Shown here: one piece after another, positions 36,214 through 45,613 of the stretch | Layout: each line of letters begins with the position of its first letter | How positions within the stretch are numbered: position 1 is the first letter of the stretch | Assembly: GCA_036498265.1 (NCBI GenBank) | Contig: DASYFT010000026.1 | Span: 1 to 64,000, forward strand | Direction: 5' to 3' | Length of the DNA: 64,000 nucleotides | From: Palsa-744 sp036498265 | GTDB lineage: Bacteria; Actinomycetota; Thermoleophilia; Solirubrobacterales; Solirubrobacteraceae | Position numbers and translations under genes: made by a program | Notes under the pieces: model-generated | Seen by the model: only the letters and a program-made list of their open reading frames with translations | Database searches by the model: none | Told to the model about the DNA's origin: nothing

Positions 36214-36239
36214 GGAAACGGAGCGGAGGTATCAGGGAC

Positions 36240-37718
36240 ATGGCGGCGCGGAAGGCCACTTCCAGGCCATCGGAGCACGATGGGCCTTCAGTGACCGAGT
36301 CCAACGGAGCGGCTACGGGTGCCGCGAACGGAGAGCGTCCGCCGGCGGCGGCCGGTGAGCGCTACCGCCCGCTGCCCACGGGGATGCACGGGCTCGATCC
36401 GGAGCTCGTCAAGCAGGATCAGCGCGAACGCCTGCGCAGCGCCATGGTCGAGCTGATCGCCCAGAAGGGCTACCAGGCTGTGCGCATCGTCGACCTGGCC
36501 AAGCTCGCGCGCGTCTCCCAGCCGACCTTCTACTCGCTCTTCGGCGACAAGGAAGAGTTGTTCGTGAGCGCCTACGACGAGATCGCCGGGCGTACCTACC
36601 GGGCCGTCATAGAGGCATACGGCACCGATGACTCCCAGGAGGACCGCCTGCTCGTGGCGCTCCGCGCCTATACCCAGCTGGCGGCGGCCGAGCCGGAGGC
36701 GATGTCGCTCCTGGTGCTCGGCGCCTTCGGGGCCGGCGCCAAAGCGCTGGAACACCGCAGCCGCTCGCTCGAGGCCCTCGAGCGGAGCATCCACGCCAGC
36801 CGCGACGGGAGGCCGGCCGGCGACGAAGGCGACCTGACCGTGAGGGTGATCCTCGGCGGCATCCGCGAGGTGACCGCGGCGCGGCTGTGCCGCAAGCACG
36901 AGCGCGAGCTGCCGGACCTGGCGTCCGAACTGTCGGCCTGGGCGTCGTGCTACCCGCGCCACGCGCCGCGCGAGCTGATCGCCCCCGCGACGCCGCGCAA
37001 GCGCTCCTCCGGGAGCCGCGTGGTGCCGCCCTCCGAGCGGGCGCGAAAGGCCGAGGGGCGGCTCCCGAGCGGCCGCAGCGACCTGCCGCGCGAGGCGATC
37101 CTCGCCAACCAGCAGGAGCGGATCGTCGACGCGACGGCCGCGATCGTCGCCGAGAAGGGCCTCGCCGCGCTCACCATCCCGGAGATCGCGCGCCGGGCGA
37201 ACGTCTCGCACCAGACCTTCTACGACATCTACCCGTCCAAGCACGACGCCTTCCTGGGCGCGCAGAAGGTCGGCATGCACCAGGCGCTGACCATGGGGGC
37301 GGAAGCGTGGGAGGCGCAGATGCCCGACTGGCCGCGCGCGATCGCGGCCGGTATGCGGGCGGTGATCGACTACGTCGTCTCGGAGCCGGCCCACGCTCAC
37401 CTGAGCATCGTCGACGGATTCGGCGCGAGCCCCGAGACGATCCAGACGCGGGACCAGATCCTGACCGCGTTCGCCACCTACTTCGACCCCGGCTACGAGC
37501 GCGGCCCCGAGGGCGCCGACATCCCCGGCGTCGCCGCCGAGGCGGTCGTCGGCGGCTGCTGGCAGGTGCTGCACCACTACATCGAGAGCGACCGGATCAA
37601 CGAGCTCCCCGCCGCCTCGCCGCAGATGACCTACATGCTGCTCACCCCCTTCCTCGGACCGAAGGAGGCCGCCCGGGTGGCGCTCGAACCCGTGCCCGGC
37701 GCGAAGCCGGCGCCTTAG
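36240..37718 (+). CDS. tandem double TetR/AcrR-family regulator
   Basis: A 492-residue protein holding two complete TetR repressors in series. HTH 1 is at about residues 65-112 (VRIVDLAKLARVSQPTFYSLFGDKEELF). HTH 2 is at about 293-340 (LTIPEIARRANVSHQTFYDIYPSKHDAF). Each is followed by its own helical ligand/dimer region, and a basic linker (about 250-285) joins them. Ordinary TetR proteins are about 200 residues, so this is an intramolecular pseudo-dimer or a two-site binder. A promoter and inverted repeat lie upstream. It follows the two arylsulfotransferases, a possible target. The stop TAG interlocks with the TAA of the convergent gene. Confidence 0.88.
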   Translation: MAARKATSRPSEHDGPSVTESNGAATGAANGERPPAAAGERYRPLPTGMHGLDPELVKQDQRERLRSAMVELIAQKGYQAVRIVDLAKLARVSQPTFYSLFGDKEELFVSAYDEIAGRTYRAVIEAYGTDDSQEDRLLVALRAYTQLAAAEPEAMSLLVLGAFGAGAKALEHRSRSLEALERSIHASRDGRPAGDEGDLTVRVILGGIREVTAARLCRKHERELPDLASELSAWASCYPRHAPRELIAPATPRKRSSGSRVVPPSERARKAEGRLPSGRSDLPREAILANQQERIVDATAAIVAEKGLAALTIPEIARRANVSHQTFYDIYPSKHDAFLGAQKVGMHQALTMGAEAWEAQMPDWPRAIAAGMRAVIDYVVSEPAHAHLSIVDGFGASPETIQTRDQILTAFATYFDPGYERGPEGADIPGVAAEAVVGGCWQVLHHYIESDRINELPAASPQMTYMLLTPFLGPKEAARVALEPVPGAKPAP

Positions 37719-38131
37719 CCGGAGGTCGCGGACAGCGCGTAGGCGGGCCTGCCGTCGCGGACCGCTTTGGTCACGGCGCCGGACCTGGTGAGCCGCCGAA
37801 GGCTCTCGCGGACGTTCGCGGCGGACAGTGCGGTCACGACGACGAGCTCGCTGACGGTGTGCGAGCCGTGCTCCAGGGCGGCGATCACGGCCACCTCACC
37901 GGCGCTGCGGGGCCCGCGCCGGCGAGCCGGCGAGCCGGCTCTGCCCCTTGTGCCCTTGCGCCGCGGCGAGCCGCCGCGGACCGCGCGCGTCGCCGGGCGC
38001 TCGCGGCCGTCGCGGCTCGCGCCGTCGCCGGCCGCCTCCAGCAGCCGCTGGTACTCCGCCACCGCGGGGCGCAGCTCGCTCAGGCGGTCGTCTATTTCCC
38101 TGCGGATCGTGCCGAGCAGGTCGTCGCTCAT
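37715..38131 (-). CDS. small winged-helix (MarR-like) protein with basic linker
   Basis: A 138-residue protein. Residues 1-35 form a probable coiled coil (IRREIDDRLSELRPAVAEYQRLLEAA). Residues about 40-72 are a very Arg/Gly-rich basic linker. Residues 73-138 look like a winged helix (VIAALEHGSHTVSELVVVTALSAANVRESLRRLTRSGAVTKA). It is probably a DNA-binding regulator; no target is known. Its TAA overlaps the stop of the double-TetR gene in TTAG. Confidence 0.65.
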   Translation of the reverse strand: MSDDLLGTIRREIDDRLSELRPAVAEYQRLLEAAGDGASRDGRERPATRAVRGGSPRRKGTRGRAGSPARRRGPRSAGEVAVIAALEHGSHTVSELVVVTALSAANVRESLRRLTRSGAVTKAVRDGRPAYALSATSG

Positions 38132-38156
38132 GCGCCCGCCCGAGCTCGGGTGAGGC

Positions 38157-38888
38157 TCAGCTGAGCGGAGCCCCGTGCAGGCCGCTGGCGGGACGCTCTC
38201 GTGCCGCCCACCAGTCGCCCACCGCGTCCAGCGCGTCGCCGATGATCCCCTCGCGGAACGAGTTCGTGTCGTTCAGCCGCGGCAGCGGCTCCGGCGGCAC
38301 ACCTACCTCGAGGAAGTCGCAGAGCGGGTCCCATCCTTCGCAAGGATTCCATACGAGCAGACGCTCGGCGGGCACGCTGTCCCGGACCGTCTCGTTCCAG
38401 CGCTCCATCACCGCTGCGAGACCCTCGTCGCTGAACGTCTCGCCGGCCAGCACGCCCGTCCCCTCCTGCCACGTCATCTGATTCATGAGCCCGGTGTAGC
38501 GGCGCCACAGCGGGTCGACGACGGCGCGCGCCCTGTTGACGTGGTGGATCACCGAGTCGCCATGGAATATGCCCCACACCGTCTGGCGCATGCTCCGCAC
38601 CCAATCGTCGGGCTCGCGAACGCTCAGCAGGATCTTCGCGTCCGGGTAGTGCACCATCAGCTCGCGGTAGTAGCGCGCCGATGGCCAGTCGACCGTCGAG
38701 CGCGCCTCGCCGAATATCTGCTCCCACTGAGGCGAGCCGTCGAATGCCCGCTCCCACAGCGGCAGGCCACCCTCGAGGTCCACGAGAAGGTCGCGCATGT
38801 GGTAGCAGGGGCCGCCGAGGAGCTGCTCGAGCGCGAACATCTGGGTCGTCGTCGCCGTGCGGGGGAGACCTGCGCCGATGACCTTCAT
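38157..38888 (-). CDS. sulfotransferase family protein (PAPS-dependent type)
   Basis: A 243-residue protein of the Sulfotransfer_4 type. The N-terminal GAGLPRTATTTQMFALEQL is the 5'-phosphosulfate-binding loop, and ILLSVREPDDWVRSM is the 3'-phosphate-binding region. It would move sulfate from PAPS to an unknown hydroxyl or amine acceptor in the cytoplasm, or be a structural relative without known reaction. The start at 38888 (MKVIGAGLPR) is where the family begins; the open frame upstream overlaps another strand's gene. Confidence 0.82.
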   Translation of the reverse strand: MKVIGAGLPRTATTTQMFALEQLLGGPCYHMRDLLVDLEGGLPLWERAFDGSPQWEQIFGEARSTVDWPSARYYRELMVHYPDAKILLSVREPDDWVRSMRQTVWGIFHGDSVIHHVNRARAVVDPLWRRYTGLMNQMTWQEGTGVLAGETFSDEGLAAVMERWNETVRDSVPAERLLVWNPCEGWDPLCDFLEVGVPPEPLPRLNDTNSFREGIIGDALDAVGDWWAARERPASGLHGAPLS

Positions 38889-38977
38889 GAGGGATCGCTC
38901 ATCATCCGGTCCGGGGTTTCTATCAGGTTCGCGGAGGCCTGCGCGCCGGCAAACGGGTGCCCCGCCCGGGCTGTGCC

Positions 38978-39976
38978 TCAGCCCGCCAGAGCCTTGGCGG
39001 CCTGGCGCTCCGGCGCCGCTCGCTGAACGTCCCAGGCCAGCCCCAGGCGCTCGAGGGCCGAGATCGAGATGCCCGAGAGGTCGAGCTCCCAGCGCGCCAT
39101 CCCGTGGACCGCCGACGTCGGAAAAGCATGGTGGTTGTTGTGCCAGGCCTCTCCGAAGGACAGTGGCGCGAGCCATGCCAGGTTGCGCGACTCATCATCG
39201 GTCGCAAAGCGCCGCCGCCCGAAGAAGTGGCACAGCGAGTTGATGCTGTACGTGACGTGATGCAGGACGAAGATCCGCACCGCCCCTCCCCAGAGCATGC
39301 CCTCCAGGCCCGCCGCCACCGTCCCACCGAGCAGGACGCCGAGACCGAACGGGATCGCGAGGCCGACCAGCGACCAGAGCACGAACGTGCGGTCGACGAA
39401 GGAGATCACGGGGTCGGCGACCAGGTCCGGGGCGAAGCGCTCGCGCGCGCCCCGATGCTGGTAGTCGAACAGCCAGCCGATGTGCGCGTGCAGCAGGCCC
39501 TGGAGTGCCCCACGCAAGCCGCCTCCATGGCCGACGTGCGGGCTGTGGGGGTCGCCCGGGCGGTCGGTGTAGGCGTGGTGCTTGCGATGGTCGGCGACCC
39601 ATGAGATCACCGGGCCCTCGACGGACATCGTTCCGAGTGCCGCGAGCGTCCCGCGAAGCCAAGGCGAGGTCTTGAAGCCACGGTGGGTCAGCAGGCGGTG
39701 GAAGCCGATGGTGACGCCGAGGCCCACCGGCACGTAGACGATCACGAAGATGAGGACGTCGCGCCAGCGGAGCCCGTGGTTCCACAGCTGCCAGGCGGCC
39801 ACGGCGAGCAGCACCGCGGGGACCGCGTTGATGAGCACGGTGACCGCCCGCTCCACGTTCGCGAACGGCGGGGGGTCGCTCTGCTCGGGCCCAGGAGCGC
39901 CCGCCATGGCGGGAGGCGATCCCTCGGGCGGCGCCTCGAGCTGCGAATCGGCGAGTCTGTCGGCCGCTGCGGTCAT
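38978..39976 (-). CDS. membrane acyl-CoA/fatty acid desaturase
   Basis: A 332-residue integral membrane di-iron desaturase. The three His boxes are present in order: HRLLTH, HRKHH and HNNHH, with hydrophobic pairs before the first and between the second and third. It would insert a double bond (probably delta-9) into acyl-CoA or lipid-bound chains. The N-terminal 40 residues are low-complexity. It is divergent from the hydrolase at 40054 with 77 bp between starts. Confidence 0.92.
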   Translation of the reverse strand: MTAAADRLADSQLEAPPEGSPPAMAGAPGPEQSDPPPFANVERAVTVLINAVPAVLLAVAAWQLWNHGLRWRDVLIFVIVYVPVGLGVTIGFHRLLTHRGFKTSPWLRGTLAALGTMSVEGPVISWVADHRKHHAYTDRPGDPHSPHVGHGGGLRGALQGLLHAHIGWLFDYQHRGARERFAPDLVADPVISFVDRTFVLWSLVGLAIPFGLGVLLGGTVAAGLEGMLWGGAVRIFVLHHVTYSINSLCHFFGRRRFATDDESRNLAWLAPLSFGEAWHNNHHAFPTSAVHGMARWELDLSGISISALERLGLAWDVQRAAPERQAAKALAG

Positions 39977-40053
39977 GGCATGAGACTACGGCCATTGCCC
40001 CGTGAGAATGCTGCCATCGCGAGAACGCCCGAGCGCTACTGTAAAAAACACCG

Positions 40054-40977
40054 ATGACCGCGCGCCGGCCCATCAGCCCGAAGGAAGAGCCGCGCCTGTG
40101 CGAGGTGAGCCTCCACGGCCACCGCGTCGCCTACCGCGAAGCGGGCAGCGGCCCGGTCGTGGTGCTGATCCACGGGATCACCTCGGACTCCTCGACGTGG
40201 CGGCGCGTGCTTCCCTACCTGGCCCGTCGCTTCACGGTGATCGCGCCCGACCTGGCCGGCCACGGCCGCTCGGACAAGCCGAGGGGCGACTACTCCCTGG
40301 GAGCCCATGCCAGCGGCCTGCGCGACCTGCTCACCGCGCTCGGCCACGACCGCGCCACCTTCGTCGGCCACTCCCTCGGCGGCGGGATCGCCATGCAGCT
40401 CTCCTACCAGTTCCCCGAGCGCTGCGAGCGGCTCGTGCTCGTCGACAGCGGCGGACTTGGCCGCGACGTCAGCCTGCTGCTGCGAGCAGCCACGCTCCCT
40501 GGCTCCGAGCTCGTGCTGCCGCTGCTCGCCGCGAGCCGCCTGCTCGCCGCGGGCCGGCTCGCGGGCAGCGTCCTCGGCCGTATCGGCCTGCGCGCGGGCA
40601 CCGACATCGAGGAGATGGCCCGCGGCCACGCGACGCTCGCCGACAGGGAGGCGCGCGCCGCCTTCGTCAACACGCTGCGCTCGGTCGTCGAGCCCGGCGG
40701 GCAGCGCGTCGACGCCTCCAACCGCCTCTACCTCGCAAGGCACCTGCCGCTGATGCTCGTGTGGGGCGAGCACGACACCCTGATCCCGGCGAGCCACGGC
40801 CGGATCGCCCACGAGCAGCTGCCGGGCAGCCGCCTGGAGGTGTTCGCCGACTCGGGCCACTTCCCGCAGCTCGACGAGCCGGAGCGCTTCCTCGACGTGC
40901 TCGTCGATTTCATGGATTCCACCGAGCCGGCGAGCATGACCCCCGACAGCTGGCGCGAGCTGCTGAAGGCCGGATAG
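40054..40977 (+). CDS. alpha/beta hydrolase
   Basis: A 307-residue hydrolase. HGITSDSSTW forms the oxyanion region, Ser108 in GHSLGG is the nucleophile, the acid is in VWGEHDTLIP and the His in SGHFPQLDEP. A helical cap lies between about 125 and 215. It resembles esterases and peroxidase-type hydrolases; substrate unknown. The stop is 10 bp from that of the convergent oxidoreductase. Confidence 0.88.
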   Translation: MTARRPISPKEEPRLCEVSLHGHRVAYREAGSGPVVVLIHGITSDSSTWRRVLPYLARRFTVIAPDLAGHGRSDKPRGDYSLGAHASGLRDLLTALGHDRATFVGHSLGGGIAMQLSYQFPERCERLVLVDSGGLGRDVSLLLRAATLPGSELVLPLLAASRLLAAGRLAGSVLGRIGLRAGTDIEEMARGHATLADREARAAFVNTLRSVVEPGGQRVDASNRLYLARHLPLMLVWGEHDTLIPASHGRIAHEQLPGSRLEVFADSGHFPQLDEPERFLDVLVDFMDSTEPASMTPDSWRELLKAG

Positions 40978-40987
40978 GGCCGGCTCG

Positions 40988-41980
40988 TCAGCCGCCGCGC
41001 ACGTCGAGCACGACCTTCCCGGTCGCGCGGCGCTCGTCGAGCGTCTTCAGCGCATCAGCCGCGTCGCCGAGCTCGAAGCGCTGTCCGACCAGCGGCCGGA
41101 TGAAGCCTTCGTCGACCATCCGGCTCACCGCGGCCCCGATCTCGCGGTTGAGGTCGGGCTTGCCCATGACGTAGGCGCCCCACCCGGCCCCCACGACCTC
41201 GGTGTTGCGCAGCAGCAGCCGGTTGACCCTGACCTCGGGGATCGAGCCGCCGGTGAAGCCCACGACGACCAGCCGGCCGTTCTCGCGCAGTGACCTGAGG
41301 CTGTCGGTGAACCGATCTGCGCCCACGGGGTCGAGAACCACGTCCACCCCTCCACCGGACAGCTCGACCACCTCGTCCTTCCAGGTGTCGCTGAGCAGCA
41401 CCACCTCGCCGGCGCCCGCCTCCTCGGCGACGCGCCGCTTCTCCTCGGTGGACACGACCGCGATCGTGCGGGCACCGGACGCACGGGCGACCTGCAGCGC
41501 CGCCGTGCCGACGCCGCCGGCCCCGCCGTGCACGAGCACGGTCTCGCCCTCGCGCAGGCGCCCGCGGAGCACGAGCGAGAAGTAGGCGGTGTGGTAGTTG
41601 AGGATCAGCCCGGCGCCCTGGCCGAAGTCGAGCTCAGCCGCCAGCGGGAAGGTGAAGAACTCGGGCGCCACGGCCGTCTCGGCGAAGCCGCCGATGCCGC
41701 AGAACGCCGCCACCCGATCGCCCTCCTTGACCTTCGCCCCGGCCGGGGCGCTGCGGACGATCCCGGCCACCTCGCTGCCGGGCACGAACGGCAGGGGCGG
41801 TTTCATCTGGTATTCCCCGCGCGTCTGCAGCAGCTCCGGGAAGGACACGCCGGCGCTGTGGACCTCGACGAGCACCCCCTCGCCGGGCGTGAGCATGTGC
41901 GATGGCTTGGGCTCGGGCAGCTCGACGAGCGCCAGCGCGCTGTCGGGACCGCTTTCGTCCACGATCTGGATGGCCCTCAT
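40988..41980 (-). CDS. NADPH:quinone oxidoreductase-like (zinc-free MDR family)
   Basis: A 330-residue medium-chain dehydrogenase/reductase. It has a GroES-like domain (VEVHSAGVSFPELLQTRGEY, PFVPGSEVAGIV) and a Rossmann domain with VLVHGGAGGVGTAALQVARASGA. No zinc-ligand cysteines are seen, matching the quinone-oxidoreductase/enoyl-reductase branch. It reduces quinones or activated alkenes with NADPH. The ATG at 41980 gives the normal family N-terminus. Confidence 0.9.
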   Translation of the reverse strand: MRAIQIVDESGPDSALALVELPEPKPSHMLTPGEGVLVEVHSAGVSFPELLQTRGEYQMKPPLPFVPGSEVAGIVRSAPAGAKVKEGDRVAAFCGIGGFAETAVAPEFFTFPLAAELDFGQGAGLILNYHTAYFSLVLRGRLREGETVLVHGGAGGVGTAALQVARASGARTIAVVSTEEKRRVAEEAGAGEVVLLSDTWKDEVVELSGGGVDVVLDPVGADRFTDSLRSLRENGRLVVVGFTGGSIPEVRVNRLLLRNTEVVGAGWGAYVMGKPDLNREIGAAVSRMVDEGFIRPLVGQRFELGDAADALKTLDERRATGKVVLDVRGG

Positions 41981-42025
41981 CGCGCGGATTATGTCCGACG
42001 GCCGGCGCGGGCGCCCGCGGCGTGC

Positions 42026-42415
42026 CTATTCGCCGGCGTAGCGGGCGACCGTGAAGCCGATGAGGACCGGGACGTGCACGGCGAAGACGACCAGCGACAG
42101 CGTGAGCACGACCAGCGGGCCGCCGCTCAGGTTGTTGCGAACGAACGCGTACTCGATCATGCCGGCAATGATCGCGTAGGCCAGCAGTGCCCAGCGGGCG
42201 ATCTGGAAGAAGCGATCCCAGGCGAAGCCCGGGACGCGGGCCAGCGAGGCGAGGTTGGCCGCGAGCAGCAGCGCGGAGGCGCTCAGCAGGGCGATCGCGG
42301 GCGCGAGCGAGACGTGCTCCGGAAGATGCGCCGAGAGGTAGATCCCGGCGGAGACGATCAGGGCCAGCGAGAGCATGCCCAGCTGGGTAACGGGGGGCAG
42401 CCGCCGTTCGCTCAT
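42026..42415 (-). CDS. small four-helix membrane protein, unknown
   Basis: A 129-residue protein with four hydrophobic helices (about 11-30, 36-56, 69-90 and 98-122). I do not recognise a family. Its start overlaps the stop of the membrane-protein gene upstream (ATGA), so the two are very probably translated together and may form one complex. Confidence 0.7.
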   Translation of the reverse strand: MSERRLPPVTQLGMLSLALIVSAGIYLSAHLPEHVSLAPAIALLSASALLLAANLASLARVPGFAWDRFFQIARWALLAYAIIAGMIEYAFVRNNLSGGPLVVLTLSLVVFAVHVPVLIGFTVARYAGE

Positions 42416-43032
42416 CCCGCGGCGATCCTGGTCATGATCACGAACGTCGCCACCTGCATCAGGCCCGTTGCACCCGCGGTGTAGATGAACCGTTTCATCA
42501 GGCGCTCGATGACGGCGGGGTTGGGCCTCGGCTTCTTGAGCTCGGCCAGCACGCCGATGTTGGCGGGCTCGAGCAGCCCGAGGGCGATCACGGCCATCAC
42601 GCCGACGACGATGTAGCTCGCGACGATCCAGCCGTGGAGGTGGTAGCTGCTCTGCACCGTTCCGAGCCTGGTGCCGAGCTGCCAGCCGGCAGCGAGCGTC
42701 ACGGTGACGACCGTGGGCATGATCAGGACCATCTTCGGCATCAGCCGCGTCGTGAACTCGATCCGCGCCGGAATCGACAGCCGGCCGATGATCGGGCCGA
42801 GCACGAACCCGAGGAACAGGTCGATCACCGTCCAGGCAGAGCCTCCGACTATGTGCAGGAACTGCAGCGGCCAAGGTTCGTTGACCGCGATGCCGGCGAT
42901 CAGCAGAGCGAGGACGACCGCGACGATCGGCAGTCCGGCACGCGGGACGATTTCGAAGTCGGGTCGCTCGAAGGGGGGCGCCTGCGCCTCTGCGGTTGCA
43001 GCCCCCCCGGGCGAGATCGCCACATCAGCCAT
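42412..43032 (-). CDS. multi-pass membrane protein, unknown
   Basis: A 206-residue protein with a soluble 30-residue N-terminus and about five hydrophobic helices. LQFLHIVGGSAWTVIDLFLGFVLGP has a membrane-embedded His and Asp, and IEFTTRLMPKMVLIMPTVV follows. The pattern recalls small heme- or copper-associated membrane proteins (DUF2269/CopD-like), but this is only a resemblance. It is translationally coupled to the small membrane protein downstream. Confidence 0.7.
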   Translation of the reverse strand: MADVAISPGGAATAEAQAPPFERPDFEIVPRAGLPIVAVVLALLIAGIAVNEPWPLQFLHIVGGSAWTVIDLFLGFVLGPIIGRLSIPARIEFTTRLMPKMVLIMPTVVTVTLAAGWQLGTRLGTVQSSYHLHGWIVASYIVVGVMAVIALGLLEPANIGVLAELKKPRPNPAVIERLMKRFIYTAGATGLMQVATFVIMTRIAAG

Positions 43033-43041
43033 CCTGGCGCG

Positions 43042-43383
43042 TCAATCTAGCGCGGGCGCTGGCGGAACTCCAGACGGCTGCCGGGACCGTGCATCGGAGC
43101 GCAGCCACGCGGCGGTACCCGCTCCGGCCGCGACGAGCAGCACCGATGGCCAGGGTCCGATCAGCGGTGCGAGCAGATGCGATCCGACGAACGCGCCGAG
43201 GCCGATGCCGCCGAGTTGAAGCGCCGCGCGCCCGCCGTCGCGCCGAGCCCAGGCCCGGATGCACCACGCACCGCCGGCGAGCAGGACCACTCCGCCCAGG
43301 GGACGCGACCCGGAGGCACTGGCCACGGCGTAGCCCGCTATCAGCGAGCCGGCCGCCACGGGCGCGGTCGGAAGAGGACGCAC
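43042..43383 (-). CDS. small hydrophobic membrane protein, unknown
   Basis: A 113-residue protein with three or four Ala/Gly-rich hydrophobic segments (about 7-22, 27-44, 54-72 and 76-90) and a polar tail. It starts with GTG. No family is recognised. It precedes the two coupled membrane-protein genes by 9 bp and may belong to their operon. Confidence 0.55.
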   Translation of the reverse strand: MRPLPTAPVAAGSLIAGYAVASASGSRPLGGVVLLAGGAWCIRAWARRDGGRAALQLGGIGLGAFVGSHLLAPLIGPWPSVLLVAAGAGTAAWLRSDARSRQPSGVPPAPALD

Positions 43384-43419
43384 GGTCCGGAGGCTATCGC
43401 GGCGCGGCGGCGGCGCTCG

Positions 43420-44511
43420 TCACTGCACCGGCTCGAGCCGCGGGTTCGGCCGCAGGCGGCGCCCGGCCTTGGCGCCGGGGCTGCCGTCCACGACCACGAT
43501 GTCGGCGGTGAAGTCGTTGTTGCCCCGCAGCAGCGCCGAGCCGATGCCGTAGGCATCCACCGGGGCGCCACGCCGCTCGAACTCCCGGACTCGCTCGATC
43601 GTGAAGCCACCCGAGACCACGATCCGCACGTGCCGGTGGCCGTGGGCGTCGAGCGCCTCCCTCACCAGCGAGGCCAGCTCCGGCGTGACCGCCGCCGGAG
43701 CATCGGCGCCGAGCCGCTCCCGCAGGTCGTCGTCCACCATGTCGGCGGCCGTGTCGAGGCGCACGCCCCAGAGGCGCGGCCCGAGCGCGTCGGCGACGGC
43801 CACGGCTGTCTGCACGGAGCTGTTGTGGAAGTCGACGAGCGCGGTGACGTTGACCTGGTCGCCGAAGTGACGTGCGAACGCCTCGGCCGCCGCGACCGTG
43901 TCCCCGCCGAACACGGCGATCAGCGAGTGCGGGATCGTGCCGACGCCGCGGCCTCCCCACCACGACGCCTGCGCGTCGGTCGAGACACCGATCGCGCCGG
44001 CCACGTGGGCGGCGTAGCCGTCGCCGGTCTGCACCAGCCAGTGATCGTGGCGCGCGGGGAAGAAGAAGATCTGCTTTCCATTGGCCGCCAGCACGGCGTC
44101 GCGGACGTTGCGCATGACCAGAGAGCGCCTTGCCATGCAGCCGAGGTAGACCGTCTCGAGATGGGCGAACAGCGAGTAGTCGCCCTCGATGGTCAGCACC
44201 GTCTCCAGCGGCGCGATCGGGGCGCCCTCGTGAAGCGCCCTGACGGACAGCTGGTCCCATCCGCACTCCCATCCCCCGCCGTCGCGCTCGCGGCCGCTGC
44301 ACAGCCTGAGCACCGCGAGCGCCTCGTCGATCCCGCCGAGCACCGAGTCGTGGCGCTGGAAGACCTGCATCGTGACGCGGGGGTGGCGGCCCTCGAGTTC
44401 GAGCAGGCGCTTGGTCTGGTTGAGGTAGGCGTCGCTGTACCAGCCGCTCCTGATGCGCTCGACGGGCAGGCGGAAGACCGCCGGGTCAAGGCGTTTTGGC
44501 TGCGGCTCCAT
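43420..44511 (-). CDS. nicotinate phosphoribosyltransferase family protein
   Basis: A 363-residue type II phosphoribosyltransferase-fold protein. YSDAYLNQTKRLLE near residue 25, HEGAPIAPLETVLTIEG, ETVYLGCMARRS, VDFHNSSVQTAVAVADALG and YGIGSALL match the NAPRTase group; the length is shorter than PncB (about 400-440). It would make nicotinate mononucleotide for NAD salvage. An archaeal-like or side-activity member is possible. It is divergent from the amidohydrolase gene at 44582. Confidence 0.82.
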   Translation of the reverse strand: MEPQPKRLDPAVFRLPVERIRSGWYSDAYLNQTKRLLELEGRHPRVTMQVFQRHDSVLGGIDEALAVLRLCSGRERDGGGWECGWDQLSVRALHEGAPIAPLETVLTIEGDYSLFAHLETVYLGCMARRSLVMRNVRDAVLAANGKQIFFFPARHDHWLVQTGDGYAAHVAGAIGVSTDAQASWWGGRGVGTIPHSLIAVFGGDTVAAAEAFARHFGDQVNVTALVDFHNSSVQTAVAVADALGPRLWGVRLDTAADMVDDDLRERLGADAPAAVTPELASLVREALDAHGHRHVRIVVSGGFTIERVREFERRGAPVDAYGIGSALLRGNNDFTADIVVVDGSPGAKAGRRLRPNPRLEPVQ

Positions 44512-44581
44512 GCCGCCCCATCATCCGCAAAAACAGGACGCGCCGCGCGCCCAGGCGCCCGCAGTCCCTACAGTCGGGGCG

Positions 44582-45612
<1,031 letters not shown>

Positions 45613-45613
<1 letters not shown>

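Noticed and set aside
38157..39176. Extended N-terminus of the sulfotransferase up to 39176
   Set aside because: Upstream residues overlap the desaturase gene in another frame; the family begins at MKVIGAGLPR.
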